Source of the DNA: JBBPZK01 sp965219175
Lineage (GTDB): Bacteria > Actinomycetota > Rubrobacteria > Rubrobacterales > Rubrobacteraceae
Length of the DNA stretch: 64,000 nucleotides
Direction of reading: 5' to 3'
NCBI GenBank assembly: GCA_965219175.1
Contig: CBDCNI010000001.1
Span: 1,116,001 to 1,180,000 of the forward strand
In this document: one piece after another, positions 56,816-64,000 of the stretch
Position numbering within the stretch: the first letter of the stretch is position 1
Layout of the letters: each line of letters opens with the position of its first letter
The notes under the pieces: generated by a model
Database searches by the model: none
What the model saw: the letters and a program-made list of their open reading frames with translations, nothing else
What the model was told of the DNA's origin: nothing
Made by a program: the position numbers and the translations under genes

Positions 56816-57532
56816 ATGCTCGTCAGGCACGATACCGGAGGCTTTGCCGCTACCAGCGCTCCAGAGGGTTTTTCCATCGAGGACTTCGAAGAGGCGGGGC
56901 TCCGCACGGTCGAGCGGCGGTTCGGTCCCAAAGACACTATCTTCACTCCCGGAGACCCTGACGACCAGCTCTACTTCGTGCTCTCCGGCACGGTTCGGCT
57001 CTATAAGATCTACGGTGACTACAAAGAAGGTACGACCGCGCTCTTGAAGCAGGGCGGCATCTTCGGCAAGCTGAGCCTGGTCGAGGGGCGTTGGCAGGAC
57101 GTTTTCGCCGAGGCTGTAACCGAGGTCCAGGTGGCGGGTATACAGAAAGCTTCCCTGGAGCGGGCGATGAAGAGCAGCCCCGACTTCGCCTTGAAGTTGT
57201 TCTCTTCGCTCTCCGAGCGTTTGCGGCAGTCGGATGAGGTCATAGAGAGCCTGCTCCACCGCGAGGTCTCGACCCGTCTCGCCACGCTTCTTCTGAACCT
57301 GGGCGAGCGCTTCGGGGAGGAGAACGGGTCCGGGACGACGATCGGGGTTCGCCTCACGCATCAGGACCTGGCTAACATGATCGCCTCGACCCGCGAAGCG
57401 GTCTCGAAGGTGATGAGCGAGTTGCAGCGCGACGGCTCCATCGAGGTCCGCAGCCGCAAGATAGCTATTCTGAACCGCGAAGCACTCACCGAACAAGCCT
57501 CCGGCCCATCCGGCCTGGGCTACACGTACTGA
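56816..57532 (+). CDS. Crp/Fnr-family transcriptional regulator
   Basis: 238 aa. Cyclic-nucleotide-binding-type beta barrel (FTPGDPDDQLYFVLSGTVRLYKIYGDYKEGTTALLKQGGIFGKLSL), dimer helix, and HTH_CRP with LTHQDLANMIASTREAVSKVMSELQRDGSIEV. The cAMP Arg/Ser pair of Crp is not present, nor the Fe-S cysteines of Fnr, so the ligand is unknown; the layout resembles NtcA/global nitrogen or redox regulators. Start ATG 56816. TATAAT at about 56726-56731 is a -10 without good -35. A 283-nt gap to the next start holds the ECF promoter at its end. Confidence 0.88.
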   Translation: MLVRHDTGGFAATSAPEGFSIEDFEEAGLRTVERRFGPKDTIFTPGDPDDQLYFVLSGTVRLYKIYGDYKEGTTALLKQGGIFGKLSLVEGRWQDVFAEAVTEVQVAGIQKASLERAMKSSPDFALKLFSSLSERLRQSDEVIESLLHREVSTRLATLLLNLGERFGEENGSGTTIGVRLTHQDLANMIASTREAVSKVMSELQRDGSIEVRSRKIAILNREALTEQASGPSGLGYTY

Positions 57533-57566
57533 TCCAAACTTTCCGGTAAAACGTTCTCCGTCTTTT

Positions 57567-57597
57567 GAAACTTCCTGGGGGCGGGCGCGTATATAAT
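57567..57597 (+). promoter_or_regulatory. Promoter of the sigma factor operon
   Basis: TATAAT at 57592-57597 ends 6 nt before the ATG 57604, so the transcript is likely leaderless. GAAACTT (57567-57573) lies about 17 bp upstream and resembles an ECF-type -35 (GGAACTT) with CGTATA as -10, which would make the operon self-activated. Confidence 0.5.
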
Positions 57598-57603
57598 CAG
57601 CAT

Positions 57604-58227
57604 ATGGAGTACACATCCACAGTTGCCCTGGGAGGTTGGCGGGCGCGGCTCAAGCGTTTGCCCGTACGGCGCGAGCGGCTGGAGGACCAGGACCTCGTCG
57701 TGCGCACCCTCGAAGGCGACGTGCGTTCTTACGAAGAGTTGGTCGGGCGTTACGAGAGGCTCGTGGGACGCGTCCTCTACCCTTACGCGCGGCGTGAAAT
57801 CTCCGTGGAGGACCTCGTTCAGGAGACTTTCTTGAAGGCCTACGATAAGCTCGGGACTTTCAACCCGGACTACCGTTTCAAGACCTGGCTGCTCGCCATC
57901 GCGAACAACCTCGGCGTCGATACTCTCCGTCGCCGGCGGGAAGTAGTCGAGTTCAACCCGGAGATACACGCCGCCGCGTCGGAAGTTTACGAGAGAGGCC
58001 CGGAGGCAGCCGCCATCGAGGGTGACCGTTCCGAGAGCGTGCAGCAGGCGATCATGGACCTGCCGGAGACTTACAGCGTTCCCATCCTGTTGCGCTACAA
58101 CGAAGAGTTGAGCTACGCGGAGATCTCCGAAGTGCTGGGGCTCTCTATCCCCGCGATAAAGAGCCGTCTTTTTCGGGCGAGGAACATGCTCGCCGGGCGG
58201 CTGGAAGAGGCCGGGGAGAGAGTATGA
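57604..58227 (+). CDS. ECF RNA polymerase sigma factor
   Basis: 207 aa from ATG 57604. Sigma region 2: SYEELVGRYERLVGRVLYPYARREISVEDLVQETFLKAYDKLGTFNP; then FKTWLLAIANNLGVDTLRRRR; region 4: DLPETYSVPILLRYNEELSYAEISEVLGLSIPAIKSRLFRARNML. A 40-residue N-terminal tail precedes. Overlaps the anti-sigma gene by ATGA (58224-58227). Confidence 0.94.
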   Translation: MEYTSTVALGGWRARLKRLPVRRERLEDQDLVVRTLEGDVRSYEELVGRYERLVGRVLYPYARREISVEDLVQETFLKAYDKLGTFNPDYRFKTWLLAIANNLGVDTLRRRREVVEFNPEIHAAASEVYERGPEAAAIEGDRSESVQQAIMDLPETYSVPILLRYNEELSYAEISEVLGLSIPAIKSRLFRARNMLAGRLEEAGERV

Positions 58228-58742
58228 GCCTCAGCCGCGAGCACGACGGCTGCGGCTGCGACCCGGAAGCGGTTTTCGAACTGGCGGATAGGGAACTCGA
58301 CCGCGAGCGAGAGCGGGAAGTCCGGGCTCACTTGGAAAGTTGCTCCGGGTGTAGCTCTCTCTACAACCAGGAGATCTCCCTGAGCGCTTCGCTCGGCGCG
58401 GCGAAGATAGCCGGGAAGCAGCCTTGTTCCGTATCGCGCGCGGTGGCGATGGCGCTGCCGACCCGTCCGGCCAAGGTCAGGTTGTTGTGGGCCGTTCTTT
58501 CGGTCGCGCTGCTCTTCGCGGCGCTGGCTATCTTGCAGTTTTCCGGTGCGAACCCGATCAACTATTTCGCGGATGCCCTGGGGATGTTGTGGGGTTACGT
58601 CTCGGAGTTCGCGGGAGTGTCGCGGGTGGTCTTCGCGGTCGCCGGGCCGGTACTACTGATCTCACTCGGCATCGGCGCCATCCTCGATGTCTTTATAGCG
58701 GCCGCAATCTTCTCGGCCTCTCGTCACGCCCGCAGAGCATGA
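58224..58742 (+). CDS. Membrane-anchored zinc-finger anti-sigma factor
   Basis: 172 aa. N-terminal zf-HC2/ZAS motif HLESCSGC with an upstream CGCD; linker; TM at about 88-108 and a second hydrophobic stretch around 128-165. Holds the ECF sigma at the membrane until a signal releases it. Overlaps both neighbours by ATGA. The membrane segment pair is more than the single TM usual for RsiW-type proteins. Confidence 0.88.
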   Translation: MSLSREHDGCGCDPEAVFELADRELDREREREVRAHLESCSGCSSLYNQEISLSASLGAAKIAGKQPCSVSRAVAMALPTRPAKVRLLWAVLSVALLFAALAILQFSGANPINYFADALGMLWGYVSEFAGVSRVVFAVAGPVLLISLGIGAILDVFIAAAIFSASRHARRA

Positions 58743-59806
58743 CCTATCTTCCAGCCTCGCCCCACGCAACGCCCCGGTTCCGGCTGCTGTTCTTCCCGCT
58801 CCTCTTGCCGGTCCTGGGCCTGTGCGTCCTGATCTCAGCGAACCCTGCCTACGCTTTCCAGAACAACGCCCTCGGAGACATGGTCGTGCCGAAAGGTGAG
58901 ACCGTATCCCAGGCGTCGAGCGTGGCGGGTGACGTTACGGTAAACGGACGCGTCACCGGGAACGTGAGATCCGCCCGTGGAAACGTCGAGATAAACGGCC
59001 CGGTCGGCGGCAACGTCGATTCCGGGATGGGCGATATAAGTATCCGCAACCAGGTGGGCGGCAACGTAAACGCCGGTATGGGAAACGTGGATATAGACAA
59101 CCGGGTCGGCGGGAACGTGGACGTGGGACACGGGAACCTTCATCTCGGGTCCGACGCTGTTATAAGTGGAAACGTCCGGCACGATGGGCCGTTTTCGGAG
59201 GACCGGGGCGCGGTTGTCGAGGGGAACAAGGTGGGGGATACGGCTTCCGGGTGGGATCGGGGCGCAAATGGAGGGATGTTCGAGGTCCTCGGTCTCGTCG
59301 GCTGGGTCTTGACGACCTTCATATTCGTCGCGTGCAGCGTTCTGGTCGCGGTGTTGGCTCCGAGGCAGCTCTCTTCGGCGGTTCGGAGCATCGAGGTTTC
59401 GCCTGGTCGGTCGTTGCTCTTCGGGGTGGCGTCCGTACCGGCGGCGATCCTGCTCGGCGTGGTCTTCGCCGTCTCAATCATCGGGATACCGGTCCTGTTG
59501 CTGCTCCTCCCCGCCTACCTGGCGTTCGTGTTTTTCGGCGCTCTGGTCGCGGCGTTTTATTTGGGTCGCAGGGTTCTGTTCGCCACGGGACGTTACCGGG
59601 GCGGCAACGCGTTGGCGGCCGCAGTGGGGGCCGTCGTGGTCTCCGTGACGTACCTGATCCCCTACGTCGGCACCGGCATCCTCTACCTTCTCGCCCTTCT
59701 CGGGACCGGCGCAACCATCCTCGCCCTCCTCTCCTGGAGACGCAACCGTCCCGAGAACGCGCCGCCCTACCGGGAGCCGCTCTCCAGCAGTCCCCACGAC
59801 GGATAA
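58739..59806 (+). CDS. Bactofilin-like beta-helix protein with C-terminal membrane domain
   Basis: 355 aa from ATG 58739 (overlapping the anti-sigma stop). Signal peptide ending NPAYA; then four or five beta-helix turns of about 17 residues with a GNV at each end (VTVNGRVTGNV, VEINGPVGGNV, ISIRNQVGGNV, VDIDNRVGGNV, VDVGHGNLHLG), as in polymer-forming bactofilins; a Gly/Asp-rich linker; then a TM domain (about 180-330, at least four segments) ending in a charged tail. The beta helix faces outside. Presumably the effector or sensor of the sigma/anti-sigma pair, possibly in cell-envelope stress. Confidence 0.83.
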   Translation: MTYLPASPHATPRFRLLFFPLLLPVLGLCVLISANPAYAFQNNALGDMVVPKGETVSQASSVAGDVTVNGRVTGNVRSARGNVEINGPVGGNVDSGMGDISIRNQVGGNVNAGMGNVDIDNRVGGNVDVGHGNLHLGSDAVISGNVRHDGPFSEDRGAVVEGNKVGDTASGWDRGANGGMFEVLGLVGWVLTTFIFVACSVLVAVLAPRQLSSAVRSIEVSPGRSLLFGVASVPAAILLGVVFAVSIIGIPVLLLLLPAYLAFVFFGALVAAFYLGRRVLFATGRYRGGNALAAAVGAVVVSVTYLIPYVGTGILYLLALLGTGATILALLSWRRNRPENAPPYREPLSSSPHDG

Positions 59807-59883
59807 TCAGCCGGCGAAAATAAATTTAGTCGCCCCGTAAGCGGCCCCACGACAAACTAATTCCGGAAGCCGCCTCTTTCTGC

Positions 59884-59912
59884 TTGACTTTTTCTCGGCC
59901 GGGGTTTAACTT
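59884..59912 (+). promoter_or_regulatory. Promoter of the peptide transporter operon
   Basis: TTGACT (59884-59889), 17-bp spacer, TAACTT (59907-59912). Gives a leader of about 55 nt. Confidence 0.6.
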
Positions 59913-59976
59913 CCCTTTCACTTAAACAGGGTCTCGTCGTAACCAAGGGCGTTTACGTGCTGAGGGGGGTATACAA

Positions 59977-60897
59977 CTGACAACATCTCCGGACAAGCTG
60001 GTGGCGTCTTCCGAGCCTGCGGAGAACCTCGCCGGCGGGATAAAAGGTAGGACTCCGGCGCAGGACGCGGTGCGGCGGTTGTTGTCGAGCAAGAGTTCGA
60101 TGTTCGGGCTCGTAGTGTTCACCGTCGTGATCCTGGTGGCCGTTTTCGCGCCGTGGCTCACCCGTTACGACCCGAACAACCAGTTCACCAGCGGATTGGC
60201 CGCGGACGGTAGTCCTCTCGGACCTTCTGGTAGGTTCTGGCTCGGTACCGACGCCCTCGGGCGGGACCTGTTCTCGCGGCTCGTCTACGGCGCGCGCACT
60301 TCGATGGAGGTGGCGGTGCTGGCGAACCTCGTCTCTACTTTCATCGGGATCGTGGTCGGTGCGTTGGCCGGGTTCTTCGGAGGTGTGATCGACGCGGCCC
60401 TGATGCGCTTCACGGATGTGATGATGAGCTTCCCTGTTATCCTGTTCGCCGCTTTCCTTTCGGTTGTTCTTACGCCGGGGATAGGCGTGGTGATCTTCGT
60501 CATAGGTTTCGTGAGTTGGTTCTATCTGGCTCGGATCGTGCGGGGCGAGGTGCTTTCCGTCAGGAATAGGGAGTACGTGGAGGCGGCGCAGAGCATCGGC
60601 GTTGGCCGGGTCCGTATCCTTATAAGGCATCTCTTGCCGCAGGTCTACGGTCAGATCATCGTGTACGTGACTCTGGGCTTCTCGACCACCGTGCTCTACG
60701 AGGCGATCCTGTCCTTCCTGGGCGTCGGGATACAGCCGCCCACCCCGAGTTGGGGCAACCTCATCAGCGACGGGACCCAGTACCTCACGACCGCGCCCTG
60801 GATAGCAATCTTTCCAGGGATAGCCATAGCCATAACCGTTCTAGGTCTCAACCTTCTGGGAGACGGCCTGCGCGACGCTCTGGATCCCAGGAGGTAG
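59977..60897 (+). CDS. Peptide/nickel-type ABC transporter permease (DppC/OppC family)
   Basis: About 300 aa. Six TM segments; WLGTDALGRDLFSRLVYGARTSMEVAV is the DppC/OppC signature; the EAA loop is REYVEAAQSIGVGRVRILIRHLLPQ; end LNLLGDGLRDALDPRR. Start: GAGGGGGG (59962-59969) points at CTG 59977 (LTTSPDKLV...); GTG 60001 is the nearest standard start but lacks a site. First gene of permease-binding protein-permease. Confidence 0.9.
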   Translation: MTTSPDKLVASSEPAENLAGGIKGRTPAQDAVRRLLSSKSSMFGLVVFTVVILVAVFAPWLTRYDPNNQFTSGLAADGSPLGPSGRFWLGTDALGRDLFSRLVYGARTSMEVAVLANLVSTFIGIVVGALAGFFGGVIDAALMRFTDVMMSFPVILFAAFLSVVLTPGIGVVIFVIGFVSWFYLARIVRGEVLSVRNREYVEAAQSIGVGRVRILIRHLLPQVYGQIIVYVTLGFSTTVLYEAILSFLGVGIQPPTPSWGNLISDGTQYLTTAPWIAIFPGIAIAITVLGLNLLGDGLRDALDPRR

Positions 60898-60972
60898 GCA
60901 AAGCAGCGAGTGATGACGTTTTTGTTGACGGTCTGAGTAGATGTCCAACCGGTGATTAGCGAGGAGCTATTG

Positions 60973-62610
60973 TTGAAGAAGAACTTTAGGAGGCTGTCGG
61001 TACTTCTGGGAGCAGCGGCCGTGACGGCTACGGTAGCCGCTGGTTGCGGCGGCTCGGGCGGCAATAACGGCGGCGGGGGTAGCGGTTCGGCGAACCGTCC
61101 GATCCAGGCGACCACTTCGCAGGACATCCCCCATACGGACCCGGCCGTCGGTTACGATACTCTAAGCTGGCCCGTCGAGCACGCCATCTTCACCACCCTC
61201 GTTACCTACGACAAGACCGGAAAGGGCTTCGTTCCCTGGGCGGCCACCTCCGTGCCAAAGCCGCAGGACAACGGCAAGAAATATACTTTCACGCTCCACA
61301 AGGGAATGAAATTCACCAACGGTGAGCCGGTAGACGCGGCGGCTTTCAAGTACGAGATCCAGCGCATCCTCGACCCGAAGACGAAGAGCCCGCTCTCCGG
61401 TTTCTACACCAACATAGTCGGGGCGAAGGACTTCCAGAAGAACCCGAAGGGTGACTTGAAGGGCATCAAGGTTCTCTCCCCGACTAAGATCGAGTTCGAC
61501 CTGGAAAAGCCGAACCAGACCTTCATGCAGACTATAGCGATACCTTCCGCGTCGGCGGTGCCGAAGAAGGCAGTCGAGAAAGCGGGACCCAACTTCGACA
61601 CCAACCCCGTCGGCAGCGGCCCGATGATGGTCAAGAAGTTCAGCCACGGCTCGAAGATGGTACTGGTCAAGAATAAGGACTACAAGAATCCGGGCAGCGC
61701 CCCCGAGACCCAGGCCGCCCAGTCCAAAGAGATAGACATAACCATAGGTCTAAACCCGACGACCGAGATACAGCGGGTGCAGCAGGGCAGCGCCGACTAC
61801 GAGCTAGAGACCCAGATACCAGCCGCCCAGTACAACCAGGTCAAGAACAACCCGCAGTACAAGGACTATATAAAGACCGCGGTAGGGAATAACGTCTATT
61901 ACATGTACATGAATACGACGGAGAAGCCCTTTGACAACCCGAAGGTGCGCGAGGCGATGCAGTACGCCATAGACAAGAAGCGGATCATCCAGGTGTTGGC
62001 CGGCCAGGCGGAGGCGGCGAATCAGGTCTTGCCGCCGAACATGCCGGGTTACGACAAGAGCATCAAGGACATACCTTATGATCCGAAAAAAGCAAAGCAG
62101 CTTCTCAAGGAGGCCGGCTACCCGAATGGGTTCAAGATCACCTTCTGGGACCAGAACACGAGCGACGAGCCAAAGGTAGACCAGGTCATCCAGCAGGACC
62201 TCTCCAAAGTCGGCGTCAAGATGAACCTGAAGAGCGTCTCTTTTAGTGAGTGGATAAACAAGATCGAATCCGGAGATACCCAGGTTGGGATGGGAGCCTG
62301 GAGCCAGGACTACCCGGACCCGTCGGACTTCCTGGACGTGCTGCTCAACTCCGACCAGATCCCGGCCAACAACCAGGCCCATTATTCGAACCCGAAGGTG
62401 GATAAAGAGCTTGCCCAGGCCCTGACGGAGGAGAACCACGACAAGCGGATCGCGATGTACCAGGATATCCAGAAGCGGATCCTGGCTGACTATCCGTGGG
62501 TGCCGGCCTTCTACCAGAAGAGTAGCTACTTCGTTAACCCGAAGCTGAAGGGAACGGATATCCACCCGGTATGGCTCCAGGTTTACCAGAACTGGAACCT
62601 AACCAAGTAG
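60973..62610 (+). CDS. Peptide/nickel-type ABC transporter substrate-binding lipoprotein (SBP family 5)
   Basis: 545 aa from TTG 60973, GAGGAG upstream; GTG 60952 is weaker. Lipobox VAAGC with Cys25 and a Gly/Ser linker. SBP_bac_5 motifs: TLSWPVEHAIFTTLVTYDKTGKGFVPWAA, FTLHKGMKFTNGEPVDAAAFKYE, the hinge around YYMYMNTTEKPFDNPKVREAMQYAIDK. Binds peptides or similar. Ends 10 nt before the second permease. Confidence 0.93.
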   Translation: MKKNFRRLSVLLGAAAVTATVAAGCGGSGGNNGGGGSGSANRPIQATTSQDIPHTDPAVGYDTLSWPVEHAIFTTLVTYDKTGKGFVPWAATSVPKPQDNGKKYTFTLHKGMKFTNGEPVDAAAFKYEIQRILDPKTKSPLSGFYTNIVGAKDFQKNPKGDLKGIKVLSPTKIEFDLEKPNQTFMQTIAIPSASAVPKKAVEKAGPNFDTNPVGSGPMMVKKFSHGSKMVLVKNKDYKNPGSAPETQAAQSKEIDITIGLNPTTEIQRVQQGSADYELETQIPAAQYNQVKNNPQYKDYIKTAVGNNVYYMYMNTTEKPFDNPKVREAMQYAIDKKRIIQVLAGQAEAANQVLPPNMPGYDKSIKDIPYDPKKAKQLLKEAGYPNGFKITFWDQNTSDEPKVDQVIQQDLSKVGVKMNLKSVSFSEWINKIESGDTQVGMGAWSQDYPDPSDFLDVLLNSDQIPANNQAHYSNPKVDKELAQALTEENHDKRIAMYQDIQKRILADYPWVPAFYQKSSYFVNPKLKGTDIHPVWLQVYQNWNLTK

Positions 62611-62620
62611 GGGGTTGTTG

Positions 62621-63538
62621 ATGGCGACTTACGCGATACGCAGGACGGCCTGGTTGCTGCTCACGTTGTTCCTGGTCTCGGTCATCACGTTCGCGATAGC
62701 GTTCTTGATGCCCGTGAACCCGGCCCGCATGATCGCTGGCCCGAACGCCCCGCAGTCGGTGGTGGACAGCATCCACCACCAGATCGGGCTCGACCGCCCG
62801 TTCTACGACCAGTACCTGGGGTTTGTAAACCGGGCGTTGCACGGCGACTTCGGCCGCTCGTACAGGACCCAGCAAGAGGTATTGCCCGCTATCCTGCAGC
62901 GGTTCCCGCTCACCGCCGCGCTCGCCGTGGCCGGGGTGCTTATAGAGCTGGCAATCGGGGTCACCACCGGGATCATAGTCGCCGTGAAGCGTGGCGCCGC
63001 TGAAAGTTTCTCCAACGTCTTCGTCCTGGTTGGGCTGGCGGTGCCGCAGTTCTGGTTGGGGATCATCCTGCTCTTCTTCTTCGCCTACAAGTTCCCGATC
63101 TTCCCGCTCGGGGGCACGGGCGGCTTCATGAGCCTGGTGCTGCCCGCCCTCACCTTCGGGATAACCCAGGCTGCCCTCTACACCCGCATGACGCGGGCGG
63201 GAATGTTGGAGGTGTTGAGCGAAGGCTACATCCGTACGGCGAAAGCAAAGGGCTTGAGCAACAGCGTGGTGATCTTCAAACACGCCTTCCGTAACGCGAT
63301 GAGGCCGGTGGTAACTATGTTCGGTATGGACCTCGGCTACTCTTTGGGCGGGCTGCTGGTCATAGAGCAAGTCTTCGGCTGGCCCGGCATCGGGACCCAG
63401 GCCTGGCAGGCGATACAGAATCAGGACATCCCGATGATCCTCGGCACCGTTCTCTTCGCGAGCCTCCTGATCGTCGCTGCCAACCTCATAATAGACCTCC
63501 TCTACCCGCTTCTGGACCCCCGCATCGCCTACAGCTAA
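62621..63538 (+). CDS. Peptide/nickel-type ABC transporter permease (DppB/OppB family)
   Basis: 305 aa from ATG 62621 with AGGGGG upstream. N-terminal TM and VITFAIAFLMPVNPARMIAGPNAP, RPFYDQYLGFVNRALHGDFGRSY are DppB/OppB-typical; EAA loop EGYIRTAKAKGLSNSVVIFKHAFRNAMRPVV. Gene order permease C, binding protein, permease B is unusual. No ATPase gene is in view; it may lie beyond 64000. Confidence 0.93.
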   Translation: MATYAIRRTAWLLLTLFLVSVITFAIAFLMPVNPARMIAGPNAPQSVVDSIHHQIGLDRPFYDQYLGFVNRALHGDFGRSYRTQQEVLPAILQRFPLTAALAVAGVLIELAIGVTTGIIVAVKRGAAESFSNVFVLVGLAVPQFWLGIILLFFFAYKFPIFPLGGTGGFMSLVLPALTFGITQAALYTRMTRAGMLEVLSEGYIRTAKAKGLSNSVVIFKHAFRNAMRPVVTMFGMDLGYSLGGLLVIEQVFGWPGIGTQAWQAIQNQDIPMILGTVLFASLLIVAANLIIDLLYPLLDPRIAYS

Positions 63539-63726
63539 GAGCACACATCCCGGATTTCGAAAGGCGCAGTCTCCAGAGAAGGTTTATACGGGCGGATAAG
63601 AATAATCGTCGGGAACGGTATGAGGATAGGCTGATGGGCCAATGCGTGAGAGTGAATCCGGAGAGTACGCTTTTCCAGGCGGTCTTTCCAGAGAATGTAG
63701 TGGAAGCTAGTTAGAGAGGCCAAATT
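63539..63726. other. Intergenic region before the DUF1028 gene
   Basis: About 190 bases. A frame of 26 codons (ATG 63633 to TAG) and a CCAGAGAA repeat (63573 and 63687) are present but neither is convincing. No terminator seen. Confidence 0.3.
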
Positions 63727-64000
63727 GTGTCGAGGAAGCTCGTTGCCACCTTTTCCATCGTCGGGTTCGACCCCGAGACGGACTCTCTGGGCGTTGCTGT
63801 GCAATCCAAGTTCCTGGCCGTCGGGGCGATCGTACCCTGGGCGCGCGCCGGGGCTGGCGCCGTCGCGACACAAGCGCTCGCGAACTACAACTACGGGCCA
63901 CGCGGCCTGGACCTGATGGCTAAGGGGGAGACGGCCCAGAATACTCTCGATGCTCTGATCTCATCGGATGAGGATCGCGAGCAACGGCAGGTCGGCGTTG
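63727..64000 (+). CDS. DUF1028 protein (3' end cut by window)
   Basis: From GTG 63727, AGAGAGG upstream. KLVATFSIVGFDPETDSLGVAVQSKFLAVGAIVPWARAGAGAVATQA is the DUF1028 signature; this is an Ntn-hydrolase-like fold thought to act on small peptides or amides. Such genes often sit beside peptide-type ABC importers, as here. Open to the end of the window. Confidence 0.88.
   Translation, partial: MSRKLVATFSIVGFDPETDSLGVAVQSKFLAVGAIVPWARAGAGAVATQALANYNYGPRGLDLMAKGETAQNTLDALISSDEDREQRQVGV

Noticed and set aside
63633..63713. 26-codon ORF before the DUF1028 gene
   Set aside because: Too short and without a ribosome-binding site or conservation clue.

Overview
This 64 kb window is a high-GC bacterial chromosome segment, most likely from a deep-branching actinobacterium of the Rubrobacter type. 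That assignment is inference from content and style: an InhA-like enoyl-ACP reductase, a GuaB3 IMP-dehydrogenase relative, a carotenoid pair (crtI-crtB), GatCAB, PHO boxes with 11-nt direct repeats, very frequent TTG starts, and several promoters that would give leaderless or nearly leaderless mRNAs. Almost all of it is ordinary core genome. I see no rRNA or tRNA gene, no CRISPR array and no prophage.

Layout. 1-8.4 kb: guaB3 (cut by the window edge), guaA, an EEP-family nuclease/phosphatase, then the phosphate operon pstS-pstC-pstA-pstB-phoU behind a triple PHO box. 8.4-16 kb: an Rrf2 regulator with three cysteines, a small methyltransferase, an NTF2-like protein, the helicase pcrA interrupted by a 365-residue intein, a CBS/DRTGG-regulated manganese pyrophosphatase and folD. 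16-17.7 kb: two secreted NlpC/P60-fold paralogs on the minus strand that keep the cysteine but lack the usual histidine and share a conserved leader. 17.7-22 kb: gatCA and gatB, with a FHA-GGDEF gene inserted in reverse and divergently transcribed from gatB. 22-26.3 kb: a degenerate, frameshifted dehydratase paralog (IlvD/EDD superfamily), then a serine-forming pair (aminotransferase and serA). 26.3-31.5 kb: accessory genes (MFS, esterase, DUF4230, a DUF2332 remnant, VOC) and two back-to-back toxin-antitoxin-like modules.

31.5-40 kb carries methionine synthesis (a SAM-I riboswitch, a homocysteine methyltransferase/MTHFR fusion, then metH, all on the minus strand) and the carotenoid pair. 40-43.3 kb holds an rRNA methyltransferase, an intact IS110-family element with a long non-coding end that probably encodes its bridge RNA, and an AT-richer islet. 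The islet has a three-TM-segment protein converging on two very small, acidic, translationally coupled ORFs. 43.3-50.7 kb has an ABC exporter with an acetyltransferase gene wedged between ATPase and permease, the ribosomal block rpsF-rpsR-rplI (no ssb), dnaB, and fabI. 50.8-57.5 kb has a DUF2723 membrane protein, acs, a membrane zinc peptidase and a Crp/Fnr regulator. 57.6-59.8 kb is a tight ECF sigma / anti-sigma / bactofilin-like operon. The window ends with a peptide-type ABC importer (permease, binding protein, permease) and the start of a DUF1028 gene.

Novelty is concentrated in a few places: the histidine-less NlpC/P60 pair with its shared leader, the GCTGANNN octamer palindromes at gene ends, the iron-sulfur-less dehydratase paralog, the islet beside IS110, the intein, and several genes whose best ribosome-binding site points at ATT, ATC, CTG or ACG rather than a standard start codon. 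All coordinates and motifs were read by eye; homology calls come from recognising motifs and were not checked by any search.
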